A stretch of 64,000 bases of DNA, taken from Alteromonas sp. KUL106 (lineage in GTDB: Bacteria; Pseudomonadota; Gammaproteobacteria; Enterobacterales; Alteromonadaceae). The DNA is taken from positions 62,001 to 126,000 of the forward strand of contig NZ_BLIG01000047.1 in assembly GCF_009811415.1 (NCBI RefSeq), given 5' to 3'. The translations under genes and the position numbers were made by a program. The notes beneath the pieces are model-generated. The model was not told where the DNA came from, made no database searches, and saw nothing but the letters and a program-made list of their open reading frames with translations. Positions 36,026 through 45,975 of the stretch are shown here, piece by piece (within the stretch, counting starts at the first letter, position 1; each line of letters begins with the position of its first letter).

Positions 36026-37876
36026 ATGCCCAAGTTACGTTCTGCAACTACCACTCAAGGTAGAAATATGGCCGGCGCTCGTGCGCTATGGCGTGCAACT
36101 GGAATGAAAGACTCTGATTTTGGAAAGCCTATTATTGCCATTGCAAACTCATTCACGCAGTTTGTACCAGGGCATGTTCATCTTAAAGACCTCGGCCAGC
36201 TGGTGGCGCGCAGTGTTGAAGAAGCGGGTGGCGTAGCAAAAGAGTTCAATACCATTGCTGTAGACGATGGTATCGCTATGGGCCACAGCGGGATGCTATA
36301 TAGCCTACCTTCCCGCGAAATCATCGCCGATGCAGTGGAATATATGGTTAACGCACACTGCGCTGACGCTATCGTGTGTATTTCTAACTGTGACAAGATC
36401 ACGCCCGGAATGTTAATGGCATCAATGCGTCTTAATGTGCCGGTTATTTTTGTATCGGGCGGCCCCATGGAAGCGGGTAAAACTAAGCTTTCAGATCAGA
36501 TTATTAAGTTAGATCTGGTCGATGCCATGGTGGCTGCAGCAGACGATAAAGTTAGCGATGCGGACACCGATGAAATCGAACGTTCGGCCTGCCCTACCTG
36601 TGGCTCGTGTTCAGGTATGTTTACCGCCAACTCTATGAACTGTTTAACCGAAGCGCTCGGTCTATCACTGCCGGGCAACGGCTCAATGCTTGCGACTCAC
36701 GCTGACCGTGAAGGCCTATTTAAACAAGCAGGTAAGCAAATAGTTGAGCTATGTAAGCGTTACTACGGTGACGATGATGAAAGTGTTTTGCCACGCAATA
36801 TTGCAAACTTCAAAGCCTTTGAAAATGCCATGAGCCTAGATATCGCAATGGGCGGCTCAACGAATACTATTTTGCATTTACTTGCGGCGGCGATGGAAGG
36901 TGAAGTGCCTTTTACGATGGCAGATATCGATAGATTGTCTCGCAAAGTGCCGCATTTATGTAAGGTGGCGCCTTCTACGCCTAAGTATCACATGGAAGAC
37001 GTGCACCGAGCCGGTGGTGTATTGGGTATTTTGAACGAGCTCAACAAGGCAGGCTTACTAAATACTGATGTTAATCACGTTTTGGGTAAATCGCTACCCG
37101 ATGTTATTAGCGAATGGGATATCACCAACCCTGAAAATAAAGAGGCAATCACGTTTTATCGTGCGGGCCCCGCGGGTATTCGAACGACTAAAGCGTTCAG
37201 TCAGGATTGCCGCTGGGATACAGTCGATGACGACCGTGAAAATGGCTGTATTCGCGCTATCGAGCATGCATTTAGTCAAGAAGGTGGTCTTGCTGTACTT
37301 TACGGCAATTTGGCTGAAGATGGCTGCATTGTAAAAACAGCAGGTGTGGATGAGTCTATCTTAACATTCAACGGCACGGCCCGTATTTACGAAAGTCAAG
37401 ATGATGCCGTGGCAGGTATTTTGGGTGGCGAAGTTAAAGCCGGTGACGTGGTGTTTATTCGCTACGAGGGCCCCCGTGGTGGGCCGGGTATGCAAGAGAT
37501 GCTTTATCCCACATCGTACTTAAAATCAAAAGGGTTAGGTAAGCACTGTGCCTTGGTTACCGACGGTCGTTTCAGTGGCGGTACCAGCGGTTTGTCTATT
37601 GGACACTGCTCACCAGAAGCCGCGAGCGGCGGTGGCATTGGGCTTGTTGAGAATGGCGATAAAATTGAAATCGACATTCCAAATAGAAGCATCAATATCG
37701 CCATCAGCGACGAAGAACTTGCCGAGCGTCGTGCGAAGATGGAAGCGAGCGATAAGCCATGGAAACCTAAAGATCGCGTGCGCGAAGTGTCGACTTCCCT
37801 CAAAACCTTTGCAGCGCTTGCAACCAGTGCCGATAAAGGTGCGGTTCGCGATGTGAGTAAGCTGGAAGGTTTGTAA
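36026..37876 (+). CDS. ilvD: dihydroxy-acid dehydratase
   Basis: Third common step of isoleucine/valine synthesis, removing water from the dihydroxy acid; Fe-S enzyme. 616 aa, full length. Cluster cysteines are seen in CISNCDKITPGML and ACPTCGSCSGMFTANSMNCL; the catalytic region has GSTNTILHLLA and YEGPRGGPGMQEM. AAGGA precedes the ATG. Overlaps ilvA by one base. The usual ilvG, ilvM and ilvE partners are absent here. Confidence 0.98.
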   Translation: MPKLRSATTTQGRNMAGARALWRATGMKDSDFGKPIIAIANSFTQFVPGHVHLKDLGQLVARSVEEAGGVAKEFNTIAVDDGIAMGHSGMLYSLPSREIIADAVEYMVNAHCADAIVCISNCDKITPGMLMASMRLNVPVIFVSGGPMEAGKTKLSDQIIKLDLVDAMVAAADDKVSDADTDEIERSACPTCGSCSGMFTANSMNCLTEALGLSLPGNGSMLATHADREGLFKQAGKQIVELCKRYYGDDDESVLPRNIANFKAFENAMSLDIAMGGSTNTILHLLAAAMEGEVPFTMADIDRLSRKVPHLCKVAPSTPKYHMEDVHRAGGVLGILNELNKAGLLNTDVNHVLGKSLPDVISEWDITNPENKEAITFYRAGPAGIRTTKAFSQDCRWDTVDDDRENGCIRAIEHAFSQEGGLAVLYGNLAEDGCIVKTAGVDESILTFNGTARIYESQDDAVAGILGGEVKAGDVVFIRYEGPRGGPGMQEMLYPTSYLKSKGLGKHCALVTDGRFSGGTSGLSIGHCSPEAASGGGIGLVENGDKIEIDIPNRSINIAISDEELAERRAKMEASDKPWKPKDRVREVSTSLKTFAALATSADKGAVRDVSKLEGL

Positions 37877-39423
37877 TGGTAGGTGAGCACGTAAGCGACC
37901 ACGAATATCTAAAGAAGATCTTACTGGCCCCGGTTTACGATGTAGCGGTAGCCAGTGAGCTTTCTTATATGTCATTGCTTTCAGCCGAGCTGGGTAATGA
38001 TATTTTTCTCAAACGTGAAGATCAGCAGCCGGTTAAAAGTTTTAAGCTGCGCGGTGCGTATAATCGCATTTGCTCGCTGAGCGATGAACAATTGCAAGCC
38101 GGAGTGATCGGTGCCTCGGCGGGGAACCACGCTCAAGGCTTGGCGTACAGCGCAAAAATGAAAGGAATTCAGGCTACAATCGTTATGCCTGAAACCACGC
38201 CTGACATTAAAGTCGACGCAGTGCGTCGATTTGGCGGTGAAAATGTCAATGTTGTTTTGCACGGTACCAGCTTTGACCAAGCGAGTAACCACGCGAAAGC
38301 GCTCTGTGAAACACACGGCTATACCTTTGTGCCGCCCTTTGACGACCCTGATGTGATTGCCGGTCAAGGAACGGTTGCACGGGAGCTGTTAGAGCAAAAT
38401 CCCAACCTGGATATATTGTTTATCGCCGTTGGCGGCGGTGGACTGGCGGCAGGTATTGCTGTGTATTTGAAACAGCTAAAACCCAGCATAAAGATTGTGG
38501 CGGTGGAGTCTGAAGAGTCAGCCTGCTTCATTAAGGCCAAAGCACAAGGCGAACCTACAGAGCTTGAAAGCGTAGGTATCTTCGCTGATGGCGTAGCCGT
38601 AAAAATTATGGGGCAAGAAACCTTTCGCCTGTGTAACCGTTTAATTGATGAAACGATTACCGTAAGCAATGATGAAATTTGCGGTGCGATCAAAGATATC
38701 TTTGATGACACTCGCGTTATTGCAGAACCCGCGGGCGCCCTTTCAGTGGCGGCAATTCGCAAATACGCCAAGCAGCACGACCTTAAAGGGAAAAAGCTGG
38801 GCGGTATTTTATGCGGAGCGAACATCAACTTTCACACTCTGCGCTACGTATCTGAACGCTGTGAGTTAGGTGAACAGAAAGAAGCCGTATTTGCGGTTAA
38901 AATTCCTGAAACCAAAGGCGCATTTAAACAGTTTTGCGAATGTGTTGGGGCGAAAGCCATCACCGAATTCAACTATCGCTATGCCAGCGAAAGTGAAGCA
39001 CATATCTTTGTTGGTGTGAAGCTTAAAGGCGGTCAACAGGAGTTCGCTGCACTACAAAATGACCTTGAGAGTAAGGGTTATGATTGCGTGAACTTAAGCG
39101 ATAACGAGCTGGCAAAATTACATGTGCGTCATATGGTGGGCGGACGTCCTCCTACCTTATTGAACGAGCAGGTGTTCAGCTTTGAGTTCCCGGAGCGTCC
39201 GGGAGCGCTATTAAATTTCTTAAATACGTTAGGCGAGCAGTGGAATATAACGTTGTTCCATTACCGCAACCATGGTGCAGCGGAAGGTCTTGTGTTGGCA
39301 GGGTTTGATATAGCACCTGAAAGCCGAGACGACTTTAATCAGCACGTTATCGAATTGGGATATAAAGTAGAAGAAGTCACAGATAACCCAGCTTATCGCT
39401 TTTTCTTGTCGCAAACAGCCTAA
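37876..39423 (+). CDS. ilvA: threonine ammonia-lyase, biosynthetic
   Basis: Converts threonine to 2-oxobutanoate, committing carbon to isoleucine. 515 aa, the length of the regulated biosynthetic form. PLP lysine is in QPVKSFKLRGAYNRI; the phosphate-binding glycine loop is AVGGGGLAAG. Two ACT-like regulatory domains fill the C-terminal third (KEAVFAVKIPETKGAFKQF, VFSFEFPERPGALLNFL), the site of isoleucine feedback inhibition. ATG overlaps the ilvD stop by one base, so coupled. Confidence 0.97.
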   Translation: MVGEHVSDHEYLKKILLAPVYDVAVASELSYMSLLSAELGNDIFLKREDQQPVKSFKLRGAYNRICSLSDEQLQAGVIGASAGNHAQGLAYSAKMKGIQATIVMPETTPDIKVDAVRRFGGENVNVVLHGTSFDQASNHAKALCETHGYTFVPPFDDPDVIAGQGTVARELLEQNPNLDILFIAVGGGGLAAGIAVYLKQLKPSIKIVAVESEESACFIKAKAQGEPTELESVGIFADGVAVKIMGQETFRLCNRLIDETITVSNDEICGAIKDIFDDTRVIAEPAGALSVAAIRKYAKQHDLKGKKLGGILCGANINFHTLRYVSERCELGEQKEAVFAVKIPETKGAFKQFCECVGAKAITEFNYRYASESEAHIFVGVKLKGGQQEFAALQNDLESKGYDCVNLSDNELAKLHVRHMVGGRPPTLLNEQVFSFEFPERPGALLNFLNTLGEQWNITLFHYRNHGAAEGLVLAGFDIAPESRDDFNQHVIELGYKVEEVTDNPAYRFFLSQTA

Positions 39424-39570
39424 ACACAATGCCAAGCAAATGTACTTGGCATGACATGTTATCGCTTTGCATTGTTTCGCGTTAAGCCGAGGCTTACCGG
39501 GGAGCGATGCAAAGCGCCCCCCATTGAAAATGCAGTGTTTTTCATTCTGTGAGCAAAAAATTACAAGCAA

Positions 39571-39592
39571 TTATCTATGCGGACTGGTATTA
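39571..39592 (+). repeat. short dispersed intergenic repeat, copy 2
   Basis: Begins TTATCTATGCGGACTGGTAT and continues TA. Differs by one base from the copy at 10354 and by three from 58995. Lies between the convergent ilvA and plsB. Confidence 0.6.
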
Positions 39593-39596
39593 AATG

Positions 39597-39636
39597 AAAA
39601 ACCCCCAAAAGTAAGACATGCCGACGAGTGGGGGTT
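39597..39636 (-). terminator. terminator after plsB
   Basis: AACCCCC (39600-39606) and GGGGGTT (39630-39636) pair around a 23-base loop; on the minus strand a T run follows. It may also serve ilvA on the other strand. Confidence 0.65.
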
Positions 39637-39678
39637 AATATTATCGAGTATGTAAATGGACGCTTGCGGTATAAAGCC

Positions 39679-42135
39679 TTACTCACTTGCCCCATTTAAC
39701 GCGACGTTTTCTAAGTGCTGCATCATTTCTGGCCATATGAGCGCCATTACGTCTTGGCGAAGGGCCTCGCACTCTTCTGAGTACTTGAGGCTGCCATCTT
39801 TTTCAGAATCTAGCCAATGATTTTCCTTCAGGGCCCCAATGAAACTCGATAGCACGTTTTTGTCATAAAACTCTGGCGAGCTTAGCCCGTAAAGGACTGA
39901 CAGACGCTCTGCCACTTGTTTGCTTTCTCTTTCTAGCACTCCTCGACTTATCACCTTCTCTTTTTCAAGGATGGTCAGTACCACGGCATAACGTTGTAAT
40001 GTTTCCTGCATACAGCGACTCAACAGCCATGCTGAGTGGAATTGCTTACAGTGTGCATCAGGCGGAAGAAGCTCTCCGTCTTTTTGACGTAAAAGGCCGT
40101 TATTTAACAACGCAGTGATGAGGGCATCGGTATGAGCAAGGGCTTCATCTTGTGTAAGGTGCAAAAACAGTTCTTTTTGCAGCAAGGGATAAAGTGCCGC
40201 GATTAGCTGCAGTATCTCATTTTTGCTCACGCCTTTTTTGGCGAAAACAGACGCCATAATCAGGCCCGGAATAGCAAATAAATGCAAAATATTGTTTCGA
40301 TAATACGTAAGGTAGACCGCTGATTGAGGCTGAGGGCTAATTAATTTCCCATAGTCATCTTCTTTTATATCAAAGCGACCAAGTTTAATCGTATCACGCA
40401 GCAGTTCTTCAGCCGTTGATTCCGGGATGGTTGCGTCTTCACTGAATGGCACCGCTTTAAACAAATCCATAAAGTCACCTATGGCTTGTTTTAGCTCAGA
40501 TTCACTCATGGTCTGTGTTTTTGACGACAGCAAACACAGCGAGGTTAATGCCATACCATTTAACGCTGCCGCACGGTTTATGCGCGTCATTACATTATTG
40601 GCGAGTTCATTTACCGCAGGCGTTAACCATGCAGGCTTCTTCTCTGGCTCAGCATCTCGACAATCGCGCCAGTTCGGTACGTGAGTTTCAAGAAATTGGT
40701 TAAGCGCGATGGGCTCACCAAAGTTTACATACCCATGGCCGTAATTTTTAAGCTTGCGAATGGCAGAGAACACCTGAAGGTTAGACTCTTTTTTCTTCTT
40801 AGAGCCTTTAAGCTCGTTCAGATAGCTCTTCACTTCCATTACATTTTCATAACCGATGTAAACAGGCACGATACTTACCGGGCGATTAACCCCTTTTAGC
40901 ATGGCTTGAATGGTCATGGCTAACATACCTGTTTTGGGTGGAATTAGGCGTCCGGTTCGGCTGCGGCCACCTTCAGGATAGTATTTTACTGAATAACCTT
41001 TGTTAAATAAGAGTTCTAAATATTCTCTGAATACCGCTGTATACAATTTGTTTCCAGCAAAACTGCGGCGTAGGAAGAACGCACCACCACGGCGGAACAC
41101 TTTACCAATAGGCCAAAAGTTAAGGTTGATACCGGCAGCGATGTGCGGCGTTACCATACCCTCGTGATAAATTACGTAAGTTAGCAACAGATAATCCATG
41201 TGACTTCGGTGACAAGGCACATAGATAATTTCGTGACCGTTTGCGGCAAGTTCGCGAATACGGTCCGCATGACCTACGCTAATCCCGTTGTATATTTTGT
41301 TCCAAATGCGCGTTAACAATCTATCGCCAAACCTGATGAGTCCTTCTCGATAATCGGCGGCTATTTCCGTAATGTAACTTTGCGCCCTTTCTTTGGCTTT
41401 TTCGTGAGATACTTTTTTGCTTCTCGATTCTTCAGCAATGGCGCGGCGCACGGCATCAGAACCCAATACGCTGTTATTAAGTTCTTGGCGTTCTAGCAGT
41501 GTAGGGCCAGTCATACTCTGACGCTTTCTCTGGAAGTGAGTACTTGCTACGCGTACAAGCTTGTGTGCAATACTTTGATCGCTTCCGTGCTGGTTCGACA
41601 TGGCCCGTGCTGATACGGCTTTTGAATAATTGATAAAATTGTCGCGGCCGAGAAACAGTACAATAAACAGCTTGCGAAGCCAGCTTGGCGCTGCGGCTTC
41701 AGTGATCAAATCGCCCAAGCCAGGGTTCCCCCGACCCGGGGCTCTTCCCCACGTTACATAGACAGGTACAACCTGTAAATCTAGGTTTTCGTGGTCTCTG
41801 TGCAAGTGAAAAAGATCGGTGAAGACTTCTTCTATGCCTGTATCTTTTGCTGATGATCGAAAAATTGGTTGAGTTTTCCGCAGAAACAGCGTCGACGAAT
41901 ATTCCCGCCCAGCTAATGTGAGGGTTTCTGTTGGGCTAGGTAAACCTAACGCTTTAGTCGACATCCTCAGTGCAAGTTGGTCTGTTACTGAGTTGGTGGG
42001 AAGCAGATAAACAATAGGTTTACTCTTATCTATCCCAAGTTCGGTTTCAACGTTGACCGGTATGCTATGGGCTTTAACCAGTAACTTAACAGGATAATGA
42101 AATACCGACAGAAGGGCTTTTCGCATCCACGACAT
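39679..42135 (-). CDS. plsB: glycerol-3-phosphate acyltransferase
   Basis: Membrane-associated enzyme adding the first acyl chain to glycerol-3-phosphate in phospholipid synthesis. 818 aa, the normal PlsB length. The acyltransferase blocks are visible: YVPCHRSHMDYLLLTYV (HX4D catalytic motif), GGAFFLRRSF, VKYYPEGGRSRTGRLIPPKTG and SIVPVYIGYENV. AGGAC lies upstream of ATG 42135. Single-gene unit. Confidence 0.97.
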   Translation of the reverse strand: MSWMRKALLSVFHYPVKLLVKAHSIPVNVETELGIDKSKPIVYLLPTNSVTDQLALRMSTKALGLPSPTETLTLAGREYSSTLFLRKTQPIFRSSAKDTGIEEVFTDLFHLHRDHENLDLQVVPVYVTWGRAPGRGNPGLGDLITEAAAPSWLRKLFIVLFLGRDNFINYSKAVSARAMSNQHGSDQSIAHKLVRVASTHFQRKRQSMTGPTLLERQELNNSVLGSDAVRRAIAEESRSKKVSHEKAKERAQSYITEIAADYREGLIRFGDRLLTRIWNKIYNGISVGHADRIRELAANGHEIIYVPCHRSHMDYLLLTYVIYHEGMVTPHIAAGINLNFWPIGKVFRRGGAFFLRRSFAGNKLYTAVFREYLELLFNKGYSVKYYPEGGRSRTGRLIPPKTGMLAMTIQAMLKGVNRPVSIVPVYIGYENVMEVKSYLNELKGSKKKKESNLQVFSAIRKLKNYGHGYVNFGEPIALNQFLETHVPNWRDCRDAEPEKKPAWLTPAVNELANNVMTRINRAAALNGMALTSLCLLSSKTQTMSESELKQAIGDFMDLFKAVPFSEDATIPESTAEELLRDTIKLGRFDIKEDDYGKLISPQPQSAVYLTYYRNNILHLFAIPGLIMASVFAKKGVSKNEILQLIAALYPLLQKELFLHLTQDEALAHTDALITALLNNGLLRQKDGELLPPDAHCKQFHSAWLLSRCMQETLQRYAVVLTILEKEKVISRGVLERESKQVAERLSVLYGLSSPEFYDKNVLSSFIGALKENHWLDSEKDGSLKYSEECEALRQDVMALIWPEMMQHLENVALNGASE

Positions 42136-42401
42136 GAATTCTGTAGTCCTATGAAATAAAAACAGATGAAGTGTAACATAATCGCCTTACGATCTCGCGA
42201 TATGCCATTATCACCGCTGTAATTGCTTTAATGACTTGATCTTACCTCACAAGTTCAAAAACTTGTTGTCCTTTTGTTCAGCAAGCGTTGTTAAATGTCT
42301 TACGCATACCTTCTTGTTACACATGATATACAGTATTTTGTTGCGATACCCATATACAGTTACTACTTTCTATATAGGTAAAAATTTATGAGTTAGCTAT
42401 T

Positions 42402-44687
42402 GTGGACGATCAAACCCGTTTAAAAACCATTGATGACTTCATGCTTAATACTGAATTGCCATTGGATTTAGACGACTTAATGGTGATTTTAGCAGAAGCA
42501 TATCGCGTACCCATTGCTCTTATCGGTATTGTAGGGCAGTACGAAGAAACCTTTAAAGCTCGATATGGCACAGATCTAAGCCGTATTAATCGTGAGGATG
42601 CTTTTTGTGGTCACGTGGTAGACAATCAAACACCCCTCGTTGTGAAAAATGCAAAAGAAGACCCTCGTTTCGCCAATAATCCTTTAGTGACTGGTGAACC
42701 TCATATTTGTTTTTATGCGGGTACGCCCATAGAGATAAATAATCAAGTTGTTGGCGCAGTCTGCCTTATCGATACTGAGCCGAGAGAAATAGATGAGAAG
42801 CGTTTGAGGCTATTAGAAAGAGTGGGGGCATTAGTCAGTCAACACATCACTCTTTCCAGAGAGCATGAAGCTCTCAAACGGGAGCATGGTTTAATAGAAA
42901 AATCTCCAATTGTGCTGGCGACATGGCGGTATGATACATCGCTAAAATTAGTTCATATCTCAAAAAATAGTGAACGAGTGTTGGGTATTTCTGCCAATGA
43001 TTTGCTTAGCGGTTCTGTAGAATTTAGTGATGTCATAACACAAGAAGCGGAAAACGCATTTACCTTTGCTATGCAGGCGCACATGGAGGGAGTTGAATCT
43101 CACTCCTGCCGTTTACAAATAACAACGCCAAGCAGAACGATTTGGGTAAGCATGATTTCGACGGCGAATTTTCGCGAAGATGGCGCATTGTATTCTGTGC
43201 AGGCGTTTCTGTTTGATACTAGCGATCAAAAATACGTAGAAGATAAGCTTAATAAGACAAATCAACGCATGCGTTTATTACTGGAAGCGTCGGAGCTTGG
43301 TACCTGGGATTGGAACCTAGCCGCAGATATCAACCAGGTCAATAAGCGGTGGTGCGATATCGTTGGCATTGAATATGAGTATTACGACACCAGTTCGCGT
43401 TTTTTTCGACAGCTTATTCACCCCGCAGATTACGTCCATGTTGAAAAAAAGCTTCATGACCATTTAAAAGGCCACACAAGTGTTTTTAATACTACATTCC
43501 GCATGAAGCATACCAATGAATCATGGGTGTGGGTGGAAAGCTATGGGAAAACCGTTGAAACAGATGAAAGCGGTAAGCCAATTCGTATAGCAGGTATTCA
43601 TCGTGATATCACCGATAGGATGGAGCGAGAACTTCACGAGAAAAAAAAGACGCAGTTACTTCAGTTTATTAATAAAACTCGGGCATCATACCTTGAAAGT
43701 AATGATTTAACGTTAGCGAGCCAGACGGTACTGCCTGAGTTAATCGATATATCCGACAGTCAGTTTGCATTTATAGGTCAAATGAAAGGCACGGGTGAAT
43801 CGTCAAGGCTCTTCATACATGCTATATCCGAGATAGTATGGGATAGCAGTAGCTTTACTCAATATGCTGAGTACAAAAAGCGAAACTTGTATTTCAGTAG
43901 TTTCGACAATCTTTTCGGCACAACAATTGTGACGGGTGAAGTGACGATCAGCAATGTATCAGGAAGCCATCCCAATTCCAAAGGCGTACCCAAAGGTCAC
44001 CCGCGCATAAGCCGATTTTTAGGCTTGCCCATCAAAATTAAAGAGAGAGTGGTAGGTATGATTGGCTTAGCAAATAAGTTTGATGCTTATACTGTGCAAG
44101 ATGCTCAATTTTTGCAGCCATTATTAGATGCACTTGCTGGGTTGTTCTATGCAGTTGAACTAGAAGAGGCTAGAGCGATTGCTGAAGAGAAGCTGCGTTT
44201 TTTAGCAATGACCGACTCTTTGACGGGGTTGTATAATCGGCGCGCGTTTTTAGATGAGTGTAGTACCGTATCACAACGGCACGGATGCGCATGTATCGCC
44301 CTTATTGATGTAGATTATTTCAAGATGGTAAACGACACTTATGGGCATGACGCTGGCGATCAAGCACTGATTATGATTGCAGATAAAATTGCTAAGCATA
44401 ATCTTGCGCCAAGCGTGGTTGCGCGACTTGGTGGGGAGGAGTTTGCAGTCGTGGTTTTTGGAGAAACTAAAGACGAAATCAATGTGCATTTAGAGGCACT
44501 CCGCGTCGCAGTTGAGGAAAGTGCGCTCACTTATGGAAAGGATGTAATAAATCTAACAATCAGCATTGGCGCTGCATTTATTGAAGATACTTTCGGTGCA
44601 GACTTTAGTGTACTTTTATCTGAAGCTGATAAGTCTTTGTATTTGGCAAAAGAAGACGGAAGAAATAAGGTGGTTTGGGTAAACTAG
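42402..44687 (+). CDS. GAF-PAS-PAS-GAF-GGDEF diguanylate cyclase
   Basis: 761 aa, GTG start. Domains in order: GAF (about 20-150, VPIALIGIV...YAGTPIEINNQVVGAVCLID), PAS (about 160-280), PAS/PAC (about 285-410, WDWNLAADINQVNKRWCDIVG; WVESYGKTV), GAF (about 425-590, FLGLPIKIKERVVGMIGLAN) and GGDEF (about 600-755, DSLTGLYNRRAF). The active-site motif is GGEEF near residue 677, so it should make cyclic di-GMP. The RxxD inhibitory site is replaced by LAPS. No membrane helix: a cytosolic sensor. It precedes lexA by 79 bases. Confidence 0.93.
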   Translation: MDDQTRLKTIDDFMLNTELPLDLDDLMVILAEAYRVPIALIGIVGQYEETFKARYGTDLSRINREDAFCGHVVDNQTPLVVKNAKEDPRFANNPLVTGEPHICFYAGTPIEINNQVVGAVCLIDTEPREIDEKRLRLLERVGALVSQHITLSREHEALKREHGLIEKSPIVLATWRYDTSLKLVHISKNSERVLGISANDLLSGSVEFSDVITQEAENAFTFAMQAHMEGVESHSCRLQITTPSRTIWVSMISTANFREDGALYSVQAFLFDTSDQKYVEDKLNKTNQRMRLLLEASELGTWDWNLAADINQVNKRWCDIVGIEYEYYDTSSRFFRQLIHPADYVHVEKKLHDHLKGHTSVFNTTFRMKHTNESWVWVESYGKTVETDESGKPIRIAGIHRDITDRMERELHEKKKTQLLQFINKTRASYLESNDLTLASQTVLPELIDISDSQFAFIGQMKGTGESSRLFIHAISEIVWDSSSFTQYAEYKKRNLYFSSFDNLFGTTIVTGEVTISNVSGSHPNSKGVPKGHPRISRFLGLPIKIKERVVGMIGLANKFDAYTVQDAQFLQPLLDALAGLFYAVELEEARAIAEEKLRFLAMTDSLTGLYNRRAFLDECSTVSQRHGCACIALIDVDYFKMVNDTYGHDAGDQALIMIADKIAKHNLAPSVVARLGGEEFAVVVFGETKDEINVHLEALRVAVEESALTYGKDVINLTISIGAAFIEDTFGADFSVLLSEADKSLYLAKEDGRNKVVWVN

Positions 44688-44707
44688 GACCGAAAGTCTA
44701 GAAGTGC

Positions 44708-44735
44708 TTGTTATTTGTTTTTAGGTGTATATACT
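44708..44735 (+). promoter_or_regulatory. lexA promoter
   Basis: TTGTTA (44708-44713), 16-base spacer, TATACT (44730-44735). The -10 box lies inside the first LexA box. Confidence 0.65.
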
Positions 44736-44740
44736 TACAG
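44725..44740. promoter_or_regulatory. LexA (SOS) box 1 of lexA
   Basis: GTGTATATACTTACAG: CTGT-N8-ACAG with one mismatch at the first base. Overlaps the -10 element of the lexA promoter. Confidence 0.75.
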
Positions 44741-44743
44741 GAA

Positions 44744-44759
44744 CTGTATGAACAGACAG
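44744..44759. promoter_or_regulatory. LexA (SOS) box 2 of lexA
   Basis: CTGTATGAACAGACAG, a perfect CTGT-N8-ACAG, four bases downstream of box 1 and seven bases before the lexA start. Two tandem boxes are also found at E. coli lexA. Confidence 0.88.
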
Positions 44760-44766
44760 GTCTTTT

Positions 44767-45393
44767 ATGCGCCCACTCACAGCACGACAAACTGAAGTTT
44801 TAGAACTTATCAAGACAACCATGCAAGAAACGGGAATGCCGCCTACGCGTGCGGAAATTGCTCGTCAACTTGGCTTCCGTTCTGCTAATGCTGCAGAGGA
44901 ACACTTGAAAGCACTGGCGCGTAAGGGAGTGATTGAAATTTTGCCCGGTACGTCACGAGGCATTAAGCTCAACATCCCCCTTGATGACGAGGTGCAAGAA
45001 GAAGAAGGTCTTCCTTTAATTGGGCGTGTTGCGGCCGGAGAGCCCATCTTGGCGCAAGAGCACGTAGAATCACACTACAAAGTCGACCCTGCCTTATTTC
45101 AACCTCGCGCGGATTTTCTACTGCGTGTCAACGGCATGAGTATGAAAGACATCGGAATATTGGATGGAGATCTTCTTGCCGTGCATCGCACTACAGACGT
45201 ACACAATGGTCAGGTAGTGGTGGCGCGTGTAGACGAAGATGTGACAGTAAAGCGTTTGGAAAAGCGTGGTCGTGAAGTACTACTCCATGCTGAAAATGAA
45301 GAGTTTGCTCCTATACGTGTTGACTTGGCAAACGAGCCTTTCGCTATTGAAGGTATTGCAGTAGGCGTTATCAGAAACGCAGACTGGATGTAA
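44767..45393 (+). CDS. lexA: SOS repressor LexA
   Basis: 208 aa. N-terminal winged HTH (LTARQTEVLELIKTTMQETG, PPTRAEIARQLGFRSANAAE) and C-terminal S24 peptidase domain. The self-cleavage Ala-Gly is in GRVAAGEPI (about residues 88-91), the catalytic Ser in VNGMSMKDIG (about 125) and Lys in DVTVKRLEK (about 162). RecA-stimulated cleavage derepresses SOS genes. Autoregulated through the two boxes upstream. DinF, its usual neighbour in E. coli, is 12 kb away here. Confidence 0.98.
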   Translation: MRPLTARQTEVLELIKTTMQETGMPPTRAEIARQLGFRSANAAEEHLKALARKGVIEILPGTSRGIKLNIPLDDEVQEEEGLPLIGRVAAGEPILAQEHVESHYKVDPALFQPRADFLLRVNGMSMKDIGILDGDLLAVHRTTDVHNGQVVVARVDEDVTVKRLEKRGREVLLHAENEEFAPIRVDLANEPFAIEGIAVGVIRNADWM

Positions 45394-45412
45394 GGTTTTA
45401 GCATGTTCAATG

Positions 45413-45439
45413 AAAAGCGGCGCATTAGCCGCTTTTTTT
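45413..45439 (+). terminator. terminator after lexA
   Basis: AAAAGCGGC / GCCGCTTTT, nine base pairs, loop GCATTA, then further T residues. Confidence 0.92.
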
Positions 45440-45975
45440 ATGTCTTTTGTTGCTTCATTATTGCCAGATTTATTAAGTTAGACTTCAGTAGTACGTCTCT
45501 CAGTTCTATGACATACAAAAAATGTCGACTAAAAAAACAACACTATTTAGCTGATGAATGAGCCGCCAAATCTGCACTCATTATTTGATATTTTGTTTAA
45601 AAATACATTGCGGCAAGTTGTTACCTGTTGATTTTATAACCAAATCAAAACACATGTCGTTCTAGGTCGTGTTCCAAATGCGCGTTTAATTTTACTTACC
45701 TTACATCCCTATTTAACACCGCTTTCACTGATCGTGTAACGCAAGACTGCCATACTAAATGATTAAAAATTAACCACTTCGTTAAATTTTTAATAGAAAA
45801 GACTAGACGGCACGACATTATTGCGCAATTCTTATACAGAGATTAACAAAATAATAACAATGGCTCTAAATTTGTTTTACAAGTTGCGGTTATGAGCCAA
45901 TCGTTCGCGAACCATTTGGTAGGGCATAGCGCAGTCTAACCTGCGTCTTTGGCCTCGCCATTCCGGAGGTGCTGA
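45440..45975 (+). promoter_or_regulatory. long upstream region of the oxidase operon
   Basis: A/T-rich gap of about 535 bases between the lexA terminator and coxB with no ORF carrying a ribosome site. It must hold the oxidase promoter; several TAAAAAT/TTAATTTTTAAT-like A/T tracts are present, but I cannot name a promoter or operator with confidence. Confidence 0.4.
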
